Positions 27,508 through 35,561 of a DNA stretch of 64,000 nt are shown one piece after another. The stretch spans positions 186,001 to 250,000 of the forward strand of contig NZ_JAODOO010000003.1 of NCBI RefSeq assembly GCF_025398335.1, written 5' to 3'. Under the pieces are notes generated by a model. The model was not told the DNA's origin and did no database searches. It was given only the letters and a program-made list of their open reading frames with translations. Made by a program: the position numbers and the translations under genes. The first letter of the stretch is position 1, and each line of letters begins with the position of its first letter. The DNA is from Clostridium sp. CX1. GTDB taxonomy: Bacteria > Bacillota > Clostridia > Clostridiales > Clostridiaceae.

Positions 27508-27840
27508 ATGATAGAATTAAACAAAGAGAATTTTGAAGCTGAAGTTTTAACTTATACTGAAAAGCCAGTTTTCGTAGATTTCTGGGGAGATAAATGTGAA
27601 ATATGTAAACAGCTTATGCCAGGAGTACATGACCTTGAAGGAAAATATGGTGACAAGATAAAGTTTGCTAGCTTAAACACAAGCACTGCAAGAAGACTAG
27701 CTATATCACAAAAGGTTCTTGGATTACCAACAATGATAATCTACAAGGATGGAGAAAAGGCAACTTCAATAACTGCAGATAAAATTGCTTCATTAGATGA
27801 TATAGAAGGATTTATAAAAGCTTACTACGAAACACTTTAA
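27508..27840 (+). CDS. trxA: Thioredoxin with atypical CEIC active site
   Basis: 110 residues of thioredoxin fold, with cis-proline LGLPTMIIYKDGEK. The active site is WGDKCEICKQL instead of WCGPCK: the two cysteines remain two residues apart, but Gly-Pro is replaced by Glu-Ile. Divergent active-site dipeptides are known for thioredoxins of glycine reductase organisms. It lies 25 bases after trxB, so it is the dedicated electron donor for GrdA. Confidence 0.93.
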   Translation: MIELNKENFEAEVLTYTEKPVFVDFWGDKCEICKQLMPGVHDLEGKYGDKIKFASLNTSTARRLAISQKVLGLPTMIIYKDGEKATSITADKIASLDDIEGFIKAYYETL

Positions 27841-27959
27841 TAGTTACTAATTAATAGTAGAGAGTTGGCAGTTTCTAAAATAAGTTAACTAAACAGCAGA
27901 TTCTATGCTATTAAATAATAAATAATTACTCATAAACCTAGAAAATTGTATTAAATATT

Positions 27960-27989
27960 GATTGAGAGTTAAATACTTAACTCTCAATC
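27960..27989. repeat. 13-bp inverted repeat between trxA and grdE
   Basis: GATTGAGAGTTAA, loop ATAC, TTAACTCTCAATC. No T-tract follows, so it is probably an mRNA-processing or stability element. It resembles the other TTGAGA/AATTG hairpins in the window. Confidence 0.55.
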
Positions 27990-28013
27990 CAAATAAATTT
28001 GGAGGTGAACACT

Positions 28014-29300
28014 TTGCGTTTAGAGTTAGGAAAAATCAACATAAAAGATATTCAATTTGGAGCTGAAACAAAGGTTGAAAATGGAGTTCTTTATGTAAAC
28101 AAAGAAGAGTTACTAGCAACAGTTAGTGGAGATGAGAGACTTGCGAGCATAGACTTTGATATCGCAAAACCAGGTGAAGAAACAAGAATAATACCTGTAA
28201 AGGATGTTATCGAGCCAAGAGTTAAGGTTGAAGGAAAAGGCGGAATATTCCCAGGATTCATAAGCAAGGTTGACATGGTTGGAGAAGGAAGAACTCATGT
28301 ATTAAAGGGAGCAGCTGTAGTTACTACAGGTAAAATAGTTGGTTTCCAAGAAGGTATTATAGACATGAGCGGAGAGGGAGCTAAGTATACTCCATTCTCA
28401 AAGACAAATAACTTAGTTATTATTTGTGAGCCAAAGGCAGGAGTTAAACAGCACGAGCATGAAGAAGCTGTAAGAATGGTTGGATTTAAGGCTGCTACTT
28501 ACCTTGGAGAAGCAGGAAGAAATGTTGAGCCAGATGAAGTAAAAGTTTATGAAACTTTACCACTATTAAAACAGGTTGAACAGTACCCAAATCTTCCTAA
28601 AGTAGTATACGTATACATGCTTCAAACTCAAGGACTTTTACATGATACTTATGTATATGGAGTAGATGCTAAGAAGATTATACCAACATTCTTATATCCA
28701 ACAGAAGTATTTGATGGAGCTGTTGTAAGCGGAAACTGTGTTTCAGCTTGTGATAAAAACCCAAGCTATGTTCATATGAATCACCCAGTTATTGAAGATT
28801 TATATGAAAGACATGGAAAAGACTATAACTTCTTAGGCTGTGTAATTACAAACGAAAACGTTTATCTTGCAGATAAAGAAAGATCATCAAACATGACTGC
28901 TAAGTTAGTTGAGTATGTAGGAGCAGATGCAGTAATAATATCAGAAGAAGGATTCGGTAATCCAGATGCTGACTTAGTTATGAACTGCAACAAAATCACT
29001 GATAAGGGAATAAAAACTGTATTAATTACAGATGAATATGCAGGACAAGATGGAGCTTCTCAGTCACTTGCAGACTCAACACCAAAGGGTGATGCAGTAG
29101 TTACAGGTGGAAATGCTAATGAAGTTGTTATACTTCCTGTAATGAAGAAGGTAATAGGACACGTTGAAGCTGCTGATATAATAGCAGGAGGACACGTAGG
29201 AAGTTTAAGAGAAGATGGTACTATAGAAGCTGAGATTCAGGTTATAACTGGAGCTACAAGTGAAGTAGGATTCAACTATCTATCAGCAAAAGGATTCTAA
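28014..29300 (+). CDS. grdE: Glycine reductase component B, proprotein GrdE
   Basis: 428 residues from the TTG at 28014, with GGAGGTGA six bases upstream, giving the family N-terminus MRLELGKINIKDIQFG. GrdE is cleaved by the protein itself before a cysteine, which becomes the pyruvoyl group that binds the glycine amine. The motif SGNCVSACDKN places that cysteine at residue 242. With GrdB it forms the substrate-specific protein B, which transfers the carboxymethyl group to the GrdA selenocysteine. Confidence 0.95.
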   Translation: MRLELGKINIKDIQFGAETKVENGVLYVNKEELLATVSGDERLASIDFDIAKPGEETRIIPVKDVIEPRVKVEGKGGIFPGFISKVDMVGEGRTHVLKGAAVVTTGKIVGFQEGIIDMSGEGAKYTPFSKTNNLVIICEPKAGVKQHEHEEAVRMVGFKAATYLGEAGRNVEPDEVKVYETLPLLKQVEQYPNLPKVVYVYMLQTQGLLHDTYVYGVDAKKIIPTFLYPTEVFDGAVVSGNCVSACDKNPSYVHMNHPVIEDLYERHGKDYNFLGCVITNENVYLADKERSSNMTAKLVEYVGADAVIISEEGFGNPDADLVMNCNKITDKGIKTVLITDEYAGQDGASQSLADSTPKGDAVVTGGNANEVVILPVMKKVIGHVEAADIIAGGHVGSLREDGTIEAEIQVITGATSEVGFNYLSAKGF

Positions 29301-29443
29301 TTAGTAAAAAATTAGGGTGAATTGTTAGAATATTTAATATAAAAATACAAATGTTTTAAAATAGCTTAGATTTTATAATAAGTGATATTACAAAGAAGTA
29401 ATTGTGCATTATACTATGTGGATTGAAAGAGAGGATGATATAG

Positions 29444-29908
29444 ATGTTACAAGGAAAAAAAGTTATAGCAGTAGGAGATAGAGACGGAATACCAGGACCA
29501 GCTATTGAAGCTTGCGTTAAATCAGCAGGAGCAGAAGTTGTTTTTGCATCAACAGAGTGCTTTGTCTGAACAGCCGCTGGTGCTATGGATCTGGAGATCC
29601 AACAAAGAGTAAAAGACTTAACTGATAAGCATGGTGCAGAAAACGTTGTTGTAGTAATCGGAGGAGCAGAAGCTGAAGCTTCAGGACTTTCAGCTGAAAC
29701 TGTAGCTGCTGGAGACCCAACTTTTGCAGGTCCACTTGCTGGAATAGCATTAGGATTAGCTGTTTATCATGTAGTTGAGCCAGAAATAAAGGATGAATGT
29801 GATGCAGCTGTTTACGATGAGCAGTGCGGAATGATGGAAATGGTTCTTGATGTAGATGCTATCATCGAAGAAGTTAAGAACGTGAGAACTCAATACTCAA
29901 AATATTAA
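29444..29908 (+). CDS. grdA: Glycine reductase selenoprotein A (contains Sec)
   Basis: 154 residues with one in-frame TGA (29567-29569) read as selenocysteine 42 in the motif [13 protein letters not shown], which is exact for GrdA. Frames before and after the TGA are contiguous. A stem-loop GGATC-TGGA-GATCC (29587-29600), starting 17 bases after the TGA, is the likely bacterial SECIS. GrdA carries the carboxymethyl-selenoether and passes it as a ketene equivalent to protein C; thioredoxin then reduces it. The ATG follows a GAGGATGA ribosome binding site. Confidence 0.96.
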
Positions 29909-29950
29909 TATTTGATATGTTTAAATTCCTAAAAGGGGGGAAATGCTGAA

Positions 29951-31258
29951 ATGATTAAAGTTGTTCATTATATAAATCAATTCTACGCTGGTATCGGCGG
30001 AGAAGAAAAAGCAGATATAAAACCAGAGGTTAGAGAAGGTTTTGTAGGTCCTGGTATGGGACTTAACGGATTATTAAGCAAGGAAGGTGTTGAAATAGTT
30101 GCTACAGTTATCTGTGGAGACTCTTATTTCAATGAGAACACTGAAGAAGCAAAAGCAGAAATTATAGATATGGTTAAAAAATATAGCCCAGATCTATTTA
30201 TAGCAGGTCCTGCTTTCAACGCTGGAAGATATGGTGTAGCTTGCGGAACTATCGCTAAAGAAGTTGAAGAGAAATTAGGAATACCTGTACTTACAGCTAT
30301 GTATATTGAAAACCCAGGTGCAGACTTATTCAAAAAATATCTTTACATCGTTGAAACTAAGAATAGTGCAGCAGGTATGAGAGATGCACTTCCTAAGGTT
30401 GCTGCTTTAGCATTAAAGCTTGCTAAGGGACAAGAAATCGGATTACCTTCAGAAGATAACTATATCGAAAGAGGAATAAGAAAGAACTTCTTTGCTACTG
30501 AAAGAGGATCAAAAAGAGCTGTTGATATGCTTGTTAAAAAGTTAAAAGGTGAAGAGTTTGTTACAGAATTCAAAATGCCTGTATTCGACAGAGTTGCTCC
30601 AAATGCAGCTGTAAAAGATATATCAAAAGCTAAGATAGCATTAGTTACTTCTGGTGGTATAGTACCAAAGACAAATCCAGATCACATAGAATCATCAAAT
30701 GCTTCTAAGTTCGGTAAATATGATATAGAAGGTGTAATGGACTTAACTGCAGAAACATATGAAACTGCACACGGCGGATATGACCCAACTTATGCTAATA
30801 CTGATTCAGACAGAGTACTTCCAGTTGACGTATTAAGACAAATGGAGAAGGAAGGAAAAATCGGATCACTTCACAGATATTTCTATACTACAGTTGGTAA
30901 CGGAACAGCTGTTGCTTCATCAAAGAAATTTGGTGAGACTATAGTTAAAGAGTTAATTGCTGATGGAGTTGACGCAGTTATACTTACTTCCACCTGAGGA
31001 ACTTGTACACGTTGCGGTGCAACACTTGTAAAAGAAATTGAACGTGGAGGACTTCCAGTAGTTCATATGTGTACAGTAGTTCCAATATCCTTAACAGTAG
31101 GAGCTAACAGAATAGTTCCAACAATAGCAATACCTCACCCACTTGGAAACCCATCATTGGAATCTAAGGATGAGTATGAATTAAGATATCACTTAGTAGA
31201 AAAGGCATTAAATGCACTTTCAACTGAAGTTGAAGATCAAACAGTTTTTGATAAGTAA
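29951..31258 (+). CDS. grdB: Glycine reductase component B, selenoprotein GrdB
   Basis: 435 residues with one in-frame TGA (30995-30997) as selenocysteine 349 in TST-U-GTCTRCGA. The frame continues to TAA at 31256-31258 with the normal GrdB C-terminus VVPISLTVGANRIVP. A SECIS-like hairpin GTTGC-GGT-GCAAC is at 31011-31023. The N-terminus MIKVVHYINQFYAGIGGEEK is typical. It pairs with GrdE to cleave glycine. AAAGGGGGG precedes the ATG. Confidence 0.95.
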
Positions 31259-31290
31259 TTAAAACTGTCACTAGGTAAAGTGAATATATA

Positions 31291-31336
31291 GGGAATTGAA
31301 AATTGAAAAAATCTATTTTCAATTCCCTGTTTTTAT
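31291..31336 (+). terminator. Hairpin/terminator between grdB and grdC
   Basis: GGGAATTGAAAA (31291-31302) pairs with TTTTCAATTCCC (31316-31327), followed by TGTTTTTA. It probably lowers grdC-grdD transcription relative to the selenoprotein genes. Confidence 0.65.
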
Positions 31337-31361
31337 ACATAGTTAAAAAGTTTAAAGATAG

Positions 31362-31422
31362 GTTGAGAATTGAGAATTGAAAATTACTTTTAAATTTCAA
31401 TTTTCAACTCTCAATTCTCAAC
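31362..31422. repeat. 24-bp inverted repeat just upstream of grdC
   Basis: 31362-31385 pairs with 31399-31422 with one mismatch; the arms are built of GTTGAGAATTGAGA and TTGAAAATT units around a 13-nt loop. It ends about 10 bases before the grdC ribosome binding site. It is the longest member of the AATTG/TTGAGA hairpins in this window. Confidence 0.6.
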
Positions 31423-31444
31423 AAAATTTAAGGAGGGTTTTATA

Positions 31445-32977
31445 ATGAGTTTTCCAGTTATTAAAAAAGCATCATATGTATTAGTTAATGCACCAGATAT
31501 GATAATTCATAATGGTACTACTCAAATGTTAGAAAGGGAGACAAACCCAGATTCAGAATACTTAAAAAGCATTAAGGACCATTTAAGATCCTTTGATGAA
31601 GTTGTAGGCTATGCTCCAAATCAAACATATATAGGTAATGTAACTCCAGAAGAATTAGGAGAATTACCAAGACCTTGGTACAATAGCAAGCTTGAGAATG
31701 CTAATAGATTCGGTAAGTTTGGTGAGATAATGCCTCAAGATGAGTTTTATGGATTAATAAAGGCTTCAGACGTTTTTGACCTAGTAATCCTTGAGAAATC
31801 TTTTACAGAGAAAGTTAAAGAAAAGTTTAATGCCCACCCTATTTTAAATACAAAAGTAGAAGCATTAAAAGAAGGAGAAGAACTATCTGTTATAGAAGGT
31901 CTTGTAGAAAAGGGAGTAGCTGAAGGTTTATACGAAGGCGGTAAGTTAGTAGGATGTGTTAAGAGAGCACACGAGTTTGACGCTAACCTATCTTCTCACA
32001 TCATAGTAGAGAACTTAGTTGTAAAAGCATCAGGAGTATTATCCTTAATGCACCTTATAAAAAGCTCAGGAATAGATGTAAATGAAGTTGACTACTTAAT
32101 AGAGTGTTCAGAAGAAGCAATAGGTGATATGAACCAAAGAGGCGGCGGAAACGTTGCTAAAGCTTGTGGAGAGATTGCAGGAATTAAGGGAGCTACTGGT
32201 ACAGATATGAGAGGCTTCTGTGCAGGACCATCTCATGCTTTAATAACAGCTTCAGCTCTTGTTAAGTCAGGAATATATAGAAATGTAATAGTATTTGCTG
32301 GTGGAAGTACTGCTAAACTTGGTATGAATGGAAAAGACCATATAAAGAAAGGTCTTTCAGTACTTGAGGACTGTGTTGGTGGATTTGCTGTACTTGTATC
32401 ACAAAATGATGGAGTAAGTCCAATATTAAGAACAGATGTAGTTGGAAGACATACTATAGGACATGGAGCTGCACCACAGGCTGTTATCGAAGCTTTAGTA
32501 TCAGAGCCACTTGCTAAGGTTGGTATGAAAATTACAGATGTAGACAAATATGCTCCAGAAATGCAGACTCCAGATATTACAGAGCCAGCAGGAGCAGGAG
32601 ATGTTCCAACTCAAAACTACAAGATGATAGGAGCATTAGCAGTTAAGAGTGGACAATTGGATAGAAAAGAATTACCAAACTTCGTAAAAGCTCATGGATA
32701 CCCAGGATATGCTCCAACTCAAGGACATATTCCATCAGGAGTGCCAATAGTTGGACATGGTATAGAACATATAATGAATGGAAAATTAAACAACTTTATG
32801 ATAATAGGTAAAGGAAGTCTTTTCTTAGGAAGAATGACAAACCTATTTGATGGAGTATCTATACTTGTAGAAAAGAACACAGGAGCTAAAGAAGAAGCAG
32901 CAGGAATTTCAAAGGATGAAATCAAAAACATGATAGCTGAGGGTATGAAGAAATTTGCAGAAGAACTGCTAAAGTAA
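31445..32977 (+). CDS. grdC: Glycine reductase complex component C, GrdC (beta)
   Basis: 510 residues with a thiolase/FabH-like core (IKSSGIDVNEVDYLIECSEE; GFCAGPSHALITASALV; VIVFAGGSTAKLGMNG) and terminal GHGIEHIMNGKLNNFM. GrdC with GrdD forms protein C, which accepts the two-carbon unit from GrdA and releases acetyl phosphate, the step that conserves energy. AAGGAGGG precedes the ATG. The gap to grdD is short, about 14 bases. Confidence 0.94.
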   Translation: MSFPVIKKASYVLVNAPDMIIHNGTTQMLERETNPDSEYLKSIKDHLRSFDEVVGYAPNQTYIGNVTPEELGELPRPWYNSKLENANRFGKFGEIMPQDEFYGLIKASDVFDLVILEKSFTEKVKEKFNAHPILNTKVEALKEGEELSVIEGLVEKGVAEGLYEGGKLVGCVKRAHEFDANLSSHIIVENLVVKASGVLSLMHLIKSSGIDVNEVDYLIECSEEAIGDMNQRGGGNVAKACGEIAGIKGATGTDMRGFCAGPSHALITASALVKSGIYRNVIVFAGGSTAKLGMNGKDHIKKGLSVLEDCVGGFAVLVSQNDGVSPILRTDVVGRHTIGHGAAPQAVIEALVSEPLAKVGMKITDVDKYAPEMQTPDITEPAGAGDVPTQNYKMIGALAVKSGQLDRKELPNFVKAHGYPGYAPTQGHIPSGVPIVGHGIEHIMNGKLNNFMIIGKGSLFLGRMTNLFDGVSILVEKNTGAKEEAAGISKDEIKNMIAEGMKKFAEELLK

Positions 32978-32991
32978 GTGGGGTGATTTTA

Positions 32992-34149
32992 ATGGATGCA
33001 ACAAAAAAGTTAATATCAGAAGTTTTCAACGAAATAGCTGATGGTATAAAGAGCGGAAGTTTTGGAAAAAAAGTAAGAATTGGACTCACTACTTTTGGTT
33101 CAGAGCATGGTGTAGAAGAAATGGTAAAGGCTGCACAAATGGCTAAAAGTAAATACGGTGACTTTGATATAGTTTTAATAGGACCTAAGGTTGAAGGCGA
33201 CTTTGAAGTTGTAGAAGTAAAGGATGCAGAAGAAGGCCACAAGAAAATGGTAGAACTTCTTGAAAATAAGGAGTTAGATGGCTGTGTAACTCAACACTTT
33301 GACTTCCCGATTGGAGTTTCAACAGTAGGAAGAGTAGTAACACCAGGAATGGGAAAAGAACTTATTATTGCTACAACTACAGGAACTACTTCTACACATA
33401 GAGTAGAAGGTATGATTAGAAATGCTATATCAGGAATTGCAGTTGCTAAATCAGTGGGTATTGAGAATCCTGAGGTGGGTATATTAAATATAGATGGAGC
33501 AAGAGGAGTTGAAAGAGCTCTTAAAGATCTTCAAGCTGGAGGATACAACTTTAAGTTTTCTGAATCACTAAGAGCTGACGGTGGCTCTGTTATGAGAGGC
33601 AATGATTTACTTGCAGGAACTCCAGATGTTATGGTTTGTGATTCTCTAACAGGAAATCTTTTAATTAAAATATTTGCTTCCTTTACAACTGGTGGAAACT
33701 ATGAAACTTTAGGTTATGGATATGGACCAGGAATAGGAGAAAACTATGACAAGTTAGTGAACATAGTATCAAGAGCATCCGGTGCACCACTTATCTGTGA
33801 AGCTTTAAGATACTGCGCAACTTGTGCTAAGAATGATGTTTTAGCTAAAGCTAAAGAAGAATTTAAGAAAGCTAAGGAATCAGGCTTAGATACAATAGTA
33901 GGAAAAATATTAGCAAAGGATAAACCAGCTGCAGCAGAAGAGGAAGAAGTAAAAATGCCTCCAAAGCAGGTAGTTACTTATGCAATACCTGGAATAGATA
34001 TACTAGAACTTGAAAATGCTTGCAAAGCATTATGGAAGGAAGGTATCTATTCAGAAAGTGGTATGGGATGTACAGGACCAATTATTCTTGTACCAGAGGA
34101 AGTAGGAGAAAAAGCAGCAGAGATATTGACAAATAAGGGTTTTAAGTAG
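32992..34149 (+). CDS. grdD: Glycine reductase complex component C, GrdD (alpha)
   Basis: 385 residues from the ATG at 32992, with GGGGTGA upstream; a GTG at 32983 lies within that ribosome binding site. The PlsX-like phosphate-acyltransferase fold fits release of acetyl phosphate. Cys98 in LDGCVTQHFDF and Cys360 in SGMGCTGPIIL correspond to the two cysteines implicated in acetyl transfer and redox in studied GrdD proteins. It is the last gene of the cluster and a GC-rich hairpin follows. Confidence 0.94.
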   Translation: MDATKKLISEVFNEIADGIKSGSFGKKVRIGLTTFGSEHGVEEMVKAAQMAKSKYGDFDIVLIGPKVEGDFEVVEVKDAEEGHKKMVELLENKELDGCVTQHFDFPIGVSTVGRVVTPGMGKELIIATTTGTTSTHRVEGMIRNAISGIAVAKSVGIENPEVGILNIDGARGVERALKDLQAGGYNFKFSESLRADGGSVMRGNDLLAGTPDVMVCDSLTGNLLIKIFASFTTGGNYETLGYGYGPGIGENYDKLVNIVSRASGAPLICEALRYCATCAKNDVLAKAKEEFKKAKESGLDTIVGKILAKDKPAAAEEEEVKMPPKQVVTYAIPGIDILELENACKALWKEGIYSESGMGCTGPIILVPEEVGEKAAEILTNKGFK

Positions 34150-34156
34150 AAAACGT

Positions 34157-34193
34157 TACACCCTCGGCAAATCAGTTATTGCCGGGGGTTGTA
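34157..34193 (+). terminator. Hairpin after grdD
   Basis: CCCTCGGCAA, loop ATCAGTTA, TTGCCGGGGG, extended by ACA/TGT. The stem is strong but the T-tract is poor. Confidence 0.6.
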
Positions 34194-34312
34194 CTCTCTA
34201 AAAATATTATTTAAAATCTAGAAGGAAAATAGGACCTTTTGTAGAATATTTTATTTGGTACAGACACATCATATAAAAAGAAAAACTATATCTTTATAGG
34301 AGGGAAATTTTA

Positions 34313-35380
34313 ATGAATAAAAAAAGAGTAGTATCACTACTTGCAGCAGCAATAATGACAGTATCAGTATTTGCAGGCTGTGGTAGCCAAAAACAACAAG
34401 GTGGATCAGGAACAACTGAGGCAAAACAAGTAAAAATAGGTCTTGCTACAGACGAAGGTGGATTAAATGACAAGTCCTTCAACCAAGCAGCAGATGAAGG
34501 TATTAAAAAAGCTCAAAGTGAGTTTAAGAACATAGACTATAAACCAATTGAATCAAAGAAAAAGGATGAGTTCCAACCAAATCTTCAAGCTTTAGTTGAT
34601 AACGGTTCCGAAATTATATTCGGCGTAGGATATCAGATGGCAGATGCTATGACTGATATGGCAAAGAAATATCCTGATAAAAAGTTTGCTATAATAGATT
34701 CAGAAGTTAAAGAAAAGAACGTTGTATCACTTAACTTCAAAGAGCAAGAAGGTTCTTTCTTAGCAGGTGTTATTGCTGGAAAAATGACTAAGAGCAATAA
34801 ATTAGGTTTCGTAGGTGGAAAAGACTTTGAATTAATAAATAGATTTGCAGCAGGATACATGGCTGGAGCTAAAGCTGTTAATCCAAGTGTACAATTTGAC
34901 GTAAGATATGCTGCTGACTATGCAAACCCAACAAAAGGTGAAGAATTAGCAACATCAATGATCAATGGTGGTTGTGACGTAATATACCATGCTTCAGGTG
35001 GTACTGGATTAGGTGTATTTAAAGCTGCAAAAGCTATGACTAAAGCAGATAAGAAGATATGGGCTATAGGCGTTGACATGGATCAATCTCTTACTGTTCC
35101 AGAATATGCAGATGTTATTCTAACAAGTATGATAAAGAGAGTTGATACAGCAACTTATGATACAGCTAAATCAGTTGTTCAAGGAAAATTTGAAGGTGGA
35201 AAAAACATAGTATTTGGATTAAAAGAGCAAGGTGTTGATATAGCAGCAACTTCAAATAAGAATACTCCAAAAGATGTTTTAGATTTAGTTGAAAAGTATA
35301 GAAAAGCTATAATAGATGGAAAAATAACTGTTCCAGCTACAAAGGAAGATGCAGCTAAATTTACAGCACCAGCAATCTAA
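34313..35380 (+). CDS. BMP-family nucleoside-binding lipoprotein
   Basis: 355 residues. A signal peptide ends in the lipobox SVFAGC, with the lipidated cysteine at residue 23. The BMP/PnrA fold shows LATDEGGLNDKSFNQAADEG, GVGYQMADAMTDMA and IIDSEVKEKNVVSL. It is the solute-binding part of the ABC importer encoded just downstream; relatives bind purine nucleosides. GGAGGG precedes the ATG. A hairpin region separates it from the ATPase gene. Confidence 0.92.
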   Translation: MNKKRVVSLLAAAIMTVSVFAGCGSQKQQGGSGTTEAKQVKIGLATDEGGLNDKSFNQAADEGIKKAQSEFKNIDYKPIESKKKDEFQPNLQALVDNGSEIIFGVGYQMADAMTDMAKKYPDKKFAIIDSEVKEKNVVSLNFKEQEGSFLAGVIAGKMTKSNKLGFVGGKDFELINRFAAGYMAGAKAVNPSVQFDVRYAADYANPTKGEELATSMINGGCDVIYHASGGTGLGVFKAAKAMTKADKKIWAIGVDMDQSLTVPEYADVILTSMIKRVDTATYDTAKSVVQGKFEGGKNIVFGLKEQGVDIAATSNKNTPKDVLDLVEKYRKAIIDGKITVPATKEDAAKFTAPAI

Positions 35381-35495
35381 ATTTAGTATAGGTATTTTAA
35401 GCTAGGTATGTAACTTTACATCTAGTAAATTAGCTAAAAAAAATCTTTACTAAAATATTAATAAAGTAATATAATAAGCTAGGTATACTATGCAT

Positions 35496-35524
35496 AAGCT
35501 AGGCATAGACCTAGCTTTTTCTTT
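35496..35524 (+). terminator. Intercistronic terminator before ABC ATPase gene
   Basis: AAGCTAGG (35496-35503), loop CATAGA, CCTAGCTT (35510-35517), then TTT and CTTT. It lies between the lipoprotein and ATPase genes and may keep the lipoprotein in excess. Confidence 0.65.
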
Positions 35525-35561
35525 ACAGAAAGCCAGGAAGCTTACACTAAGGAGGTTAAAA

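Noticed and set aside
29444-31258. In-frame TGA codons in grdA and grdB as possible frameshifts or pseudogenes
   Set aside because: Both fall in the exact selenocysteine motifs of GrdA and GrdB, the frames continue intact and SECIS-like hairpins follow.
35381-35561. Purine riboswitch upstream of the nucleoside importer ATPase
   Set aside because: The conserved purine aptamer core was not found; only repeats and a terminator are seen.
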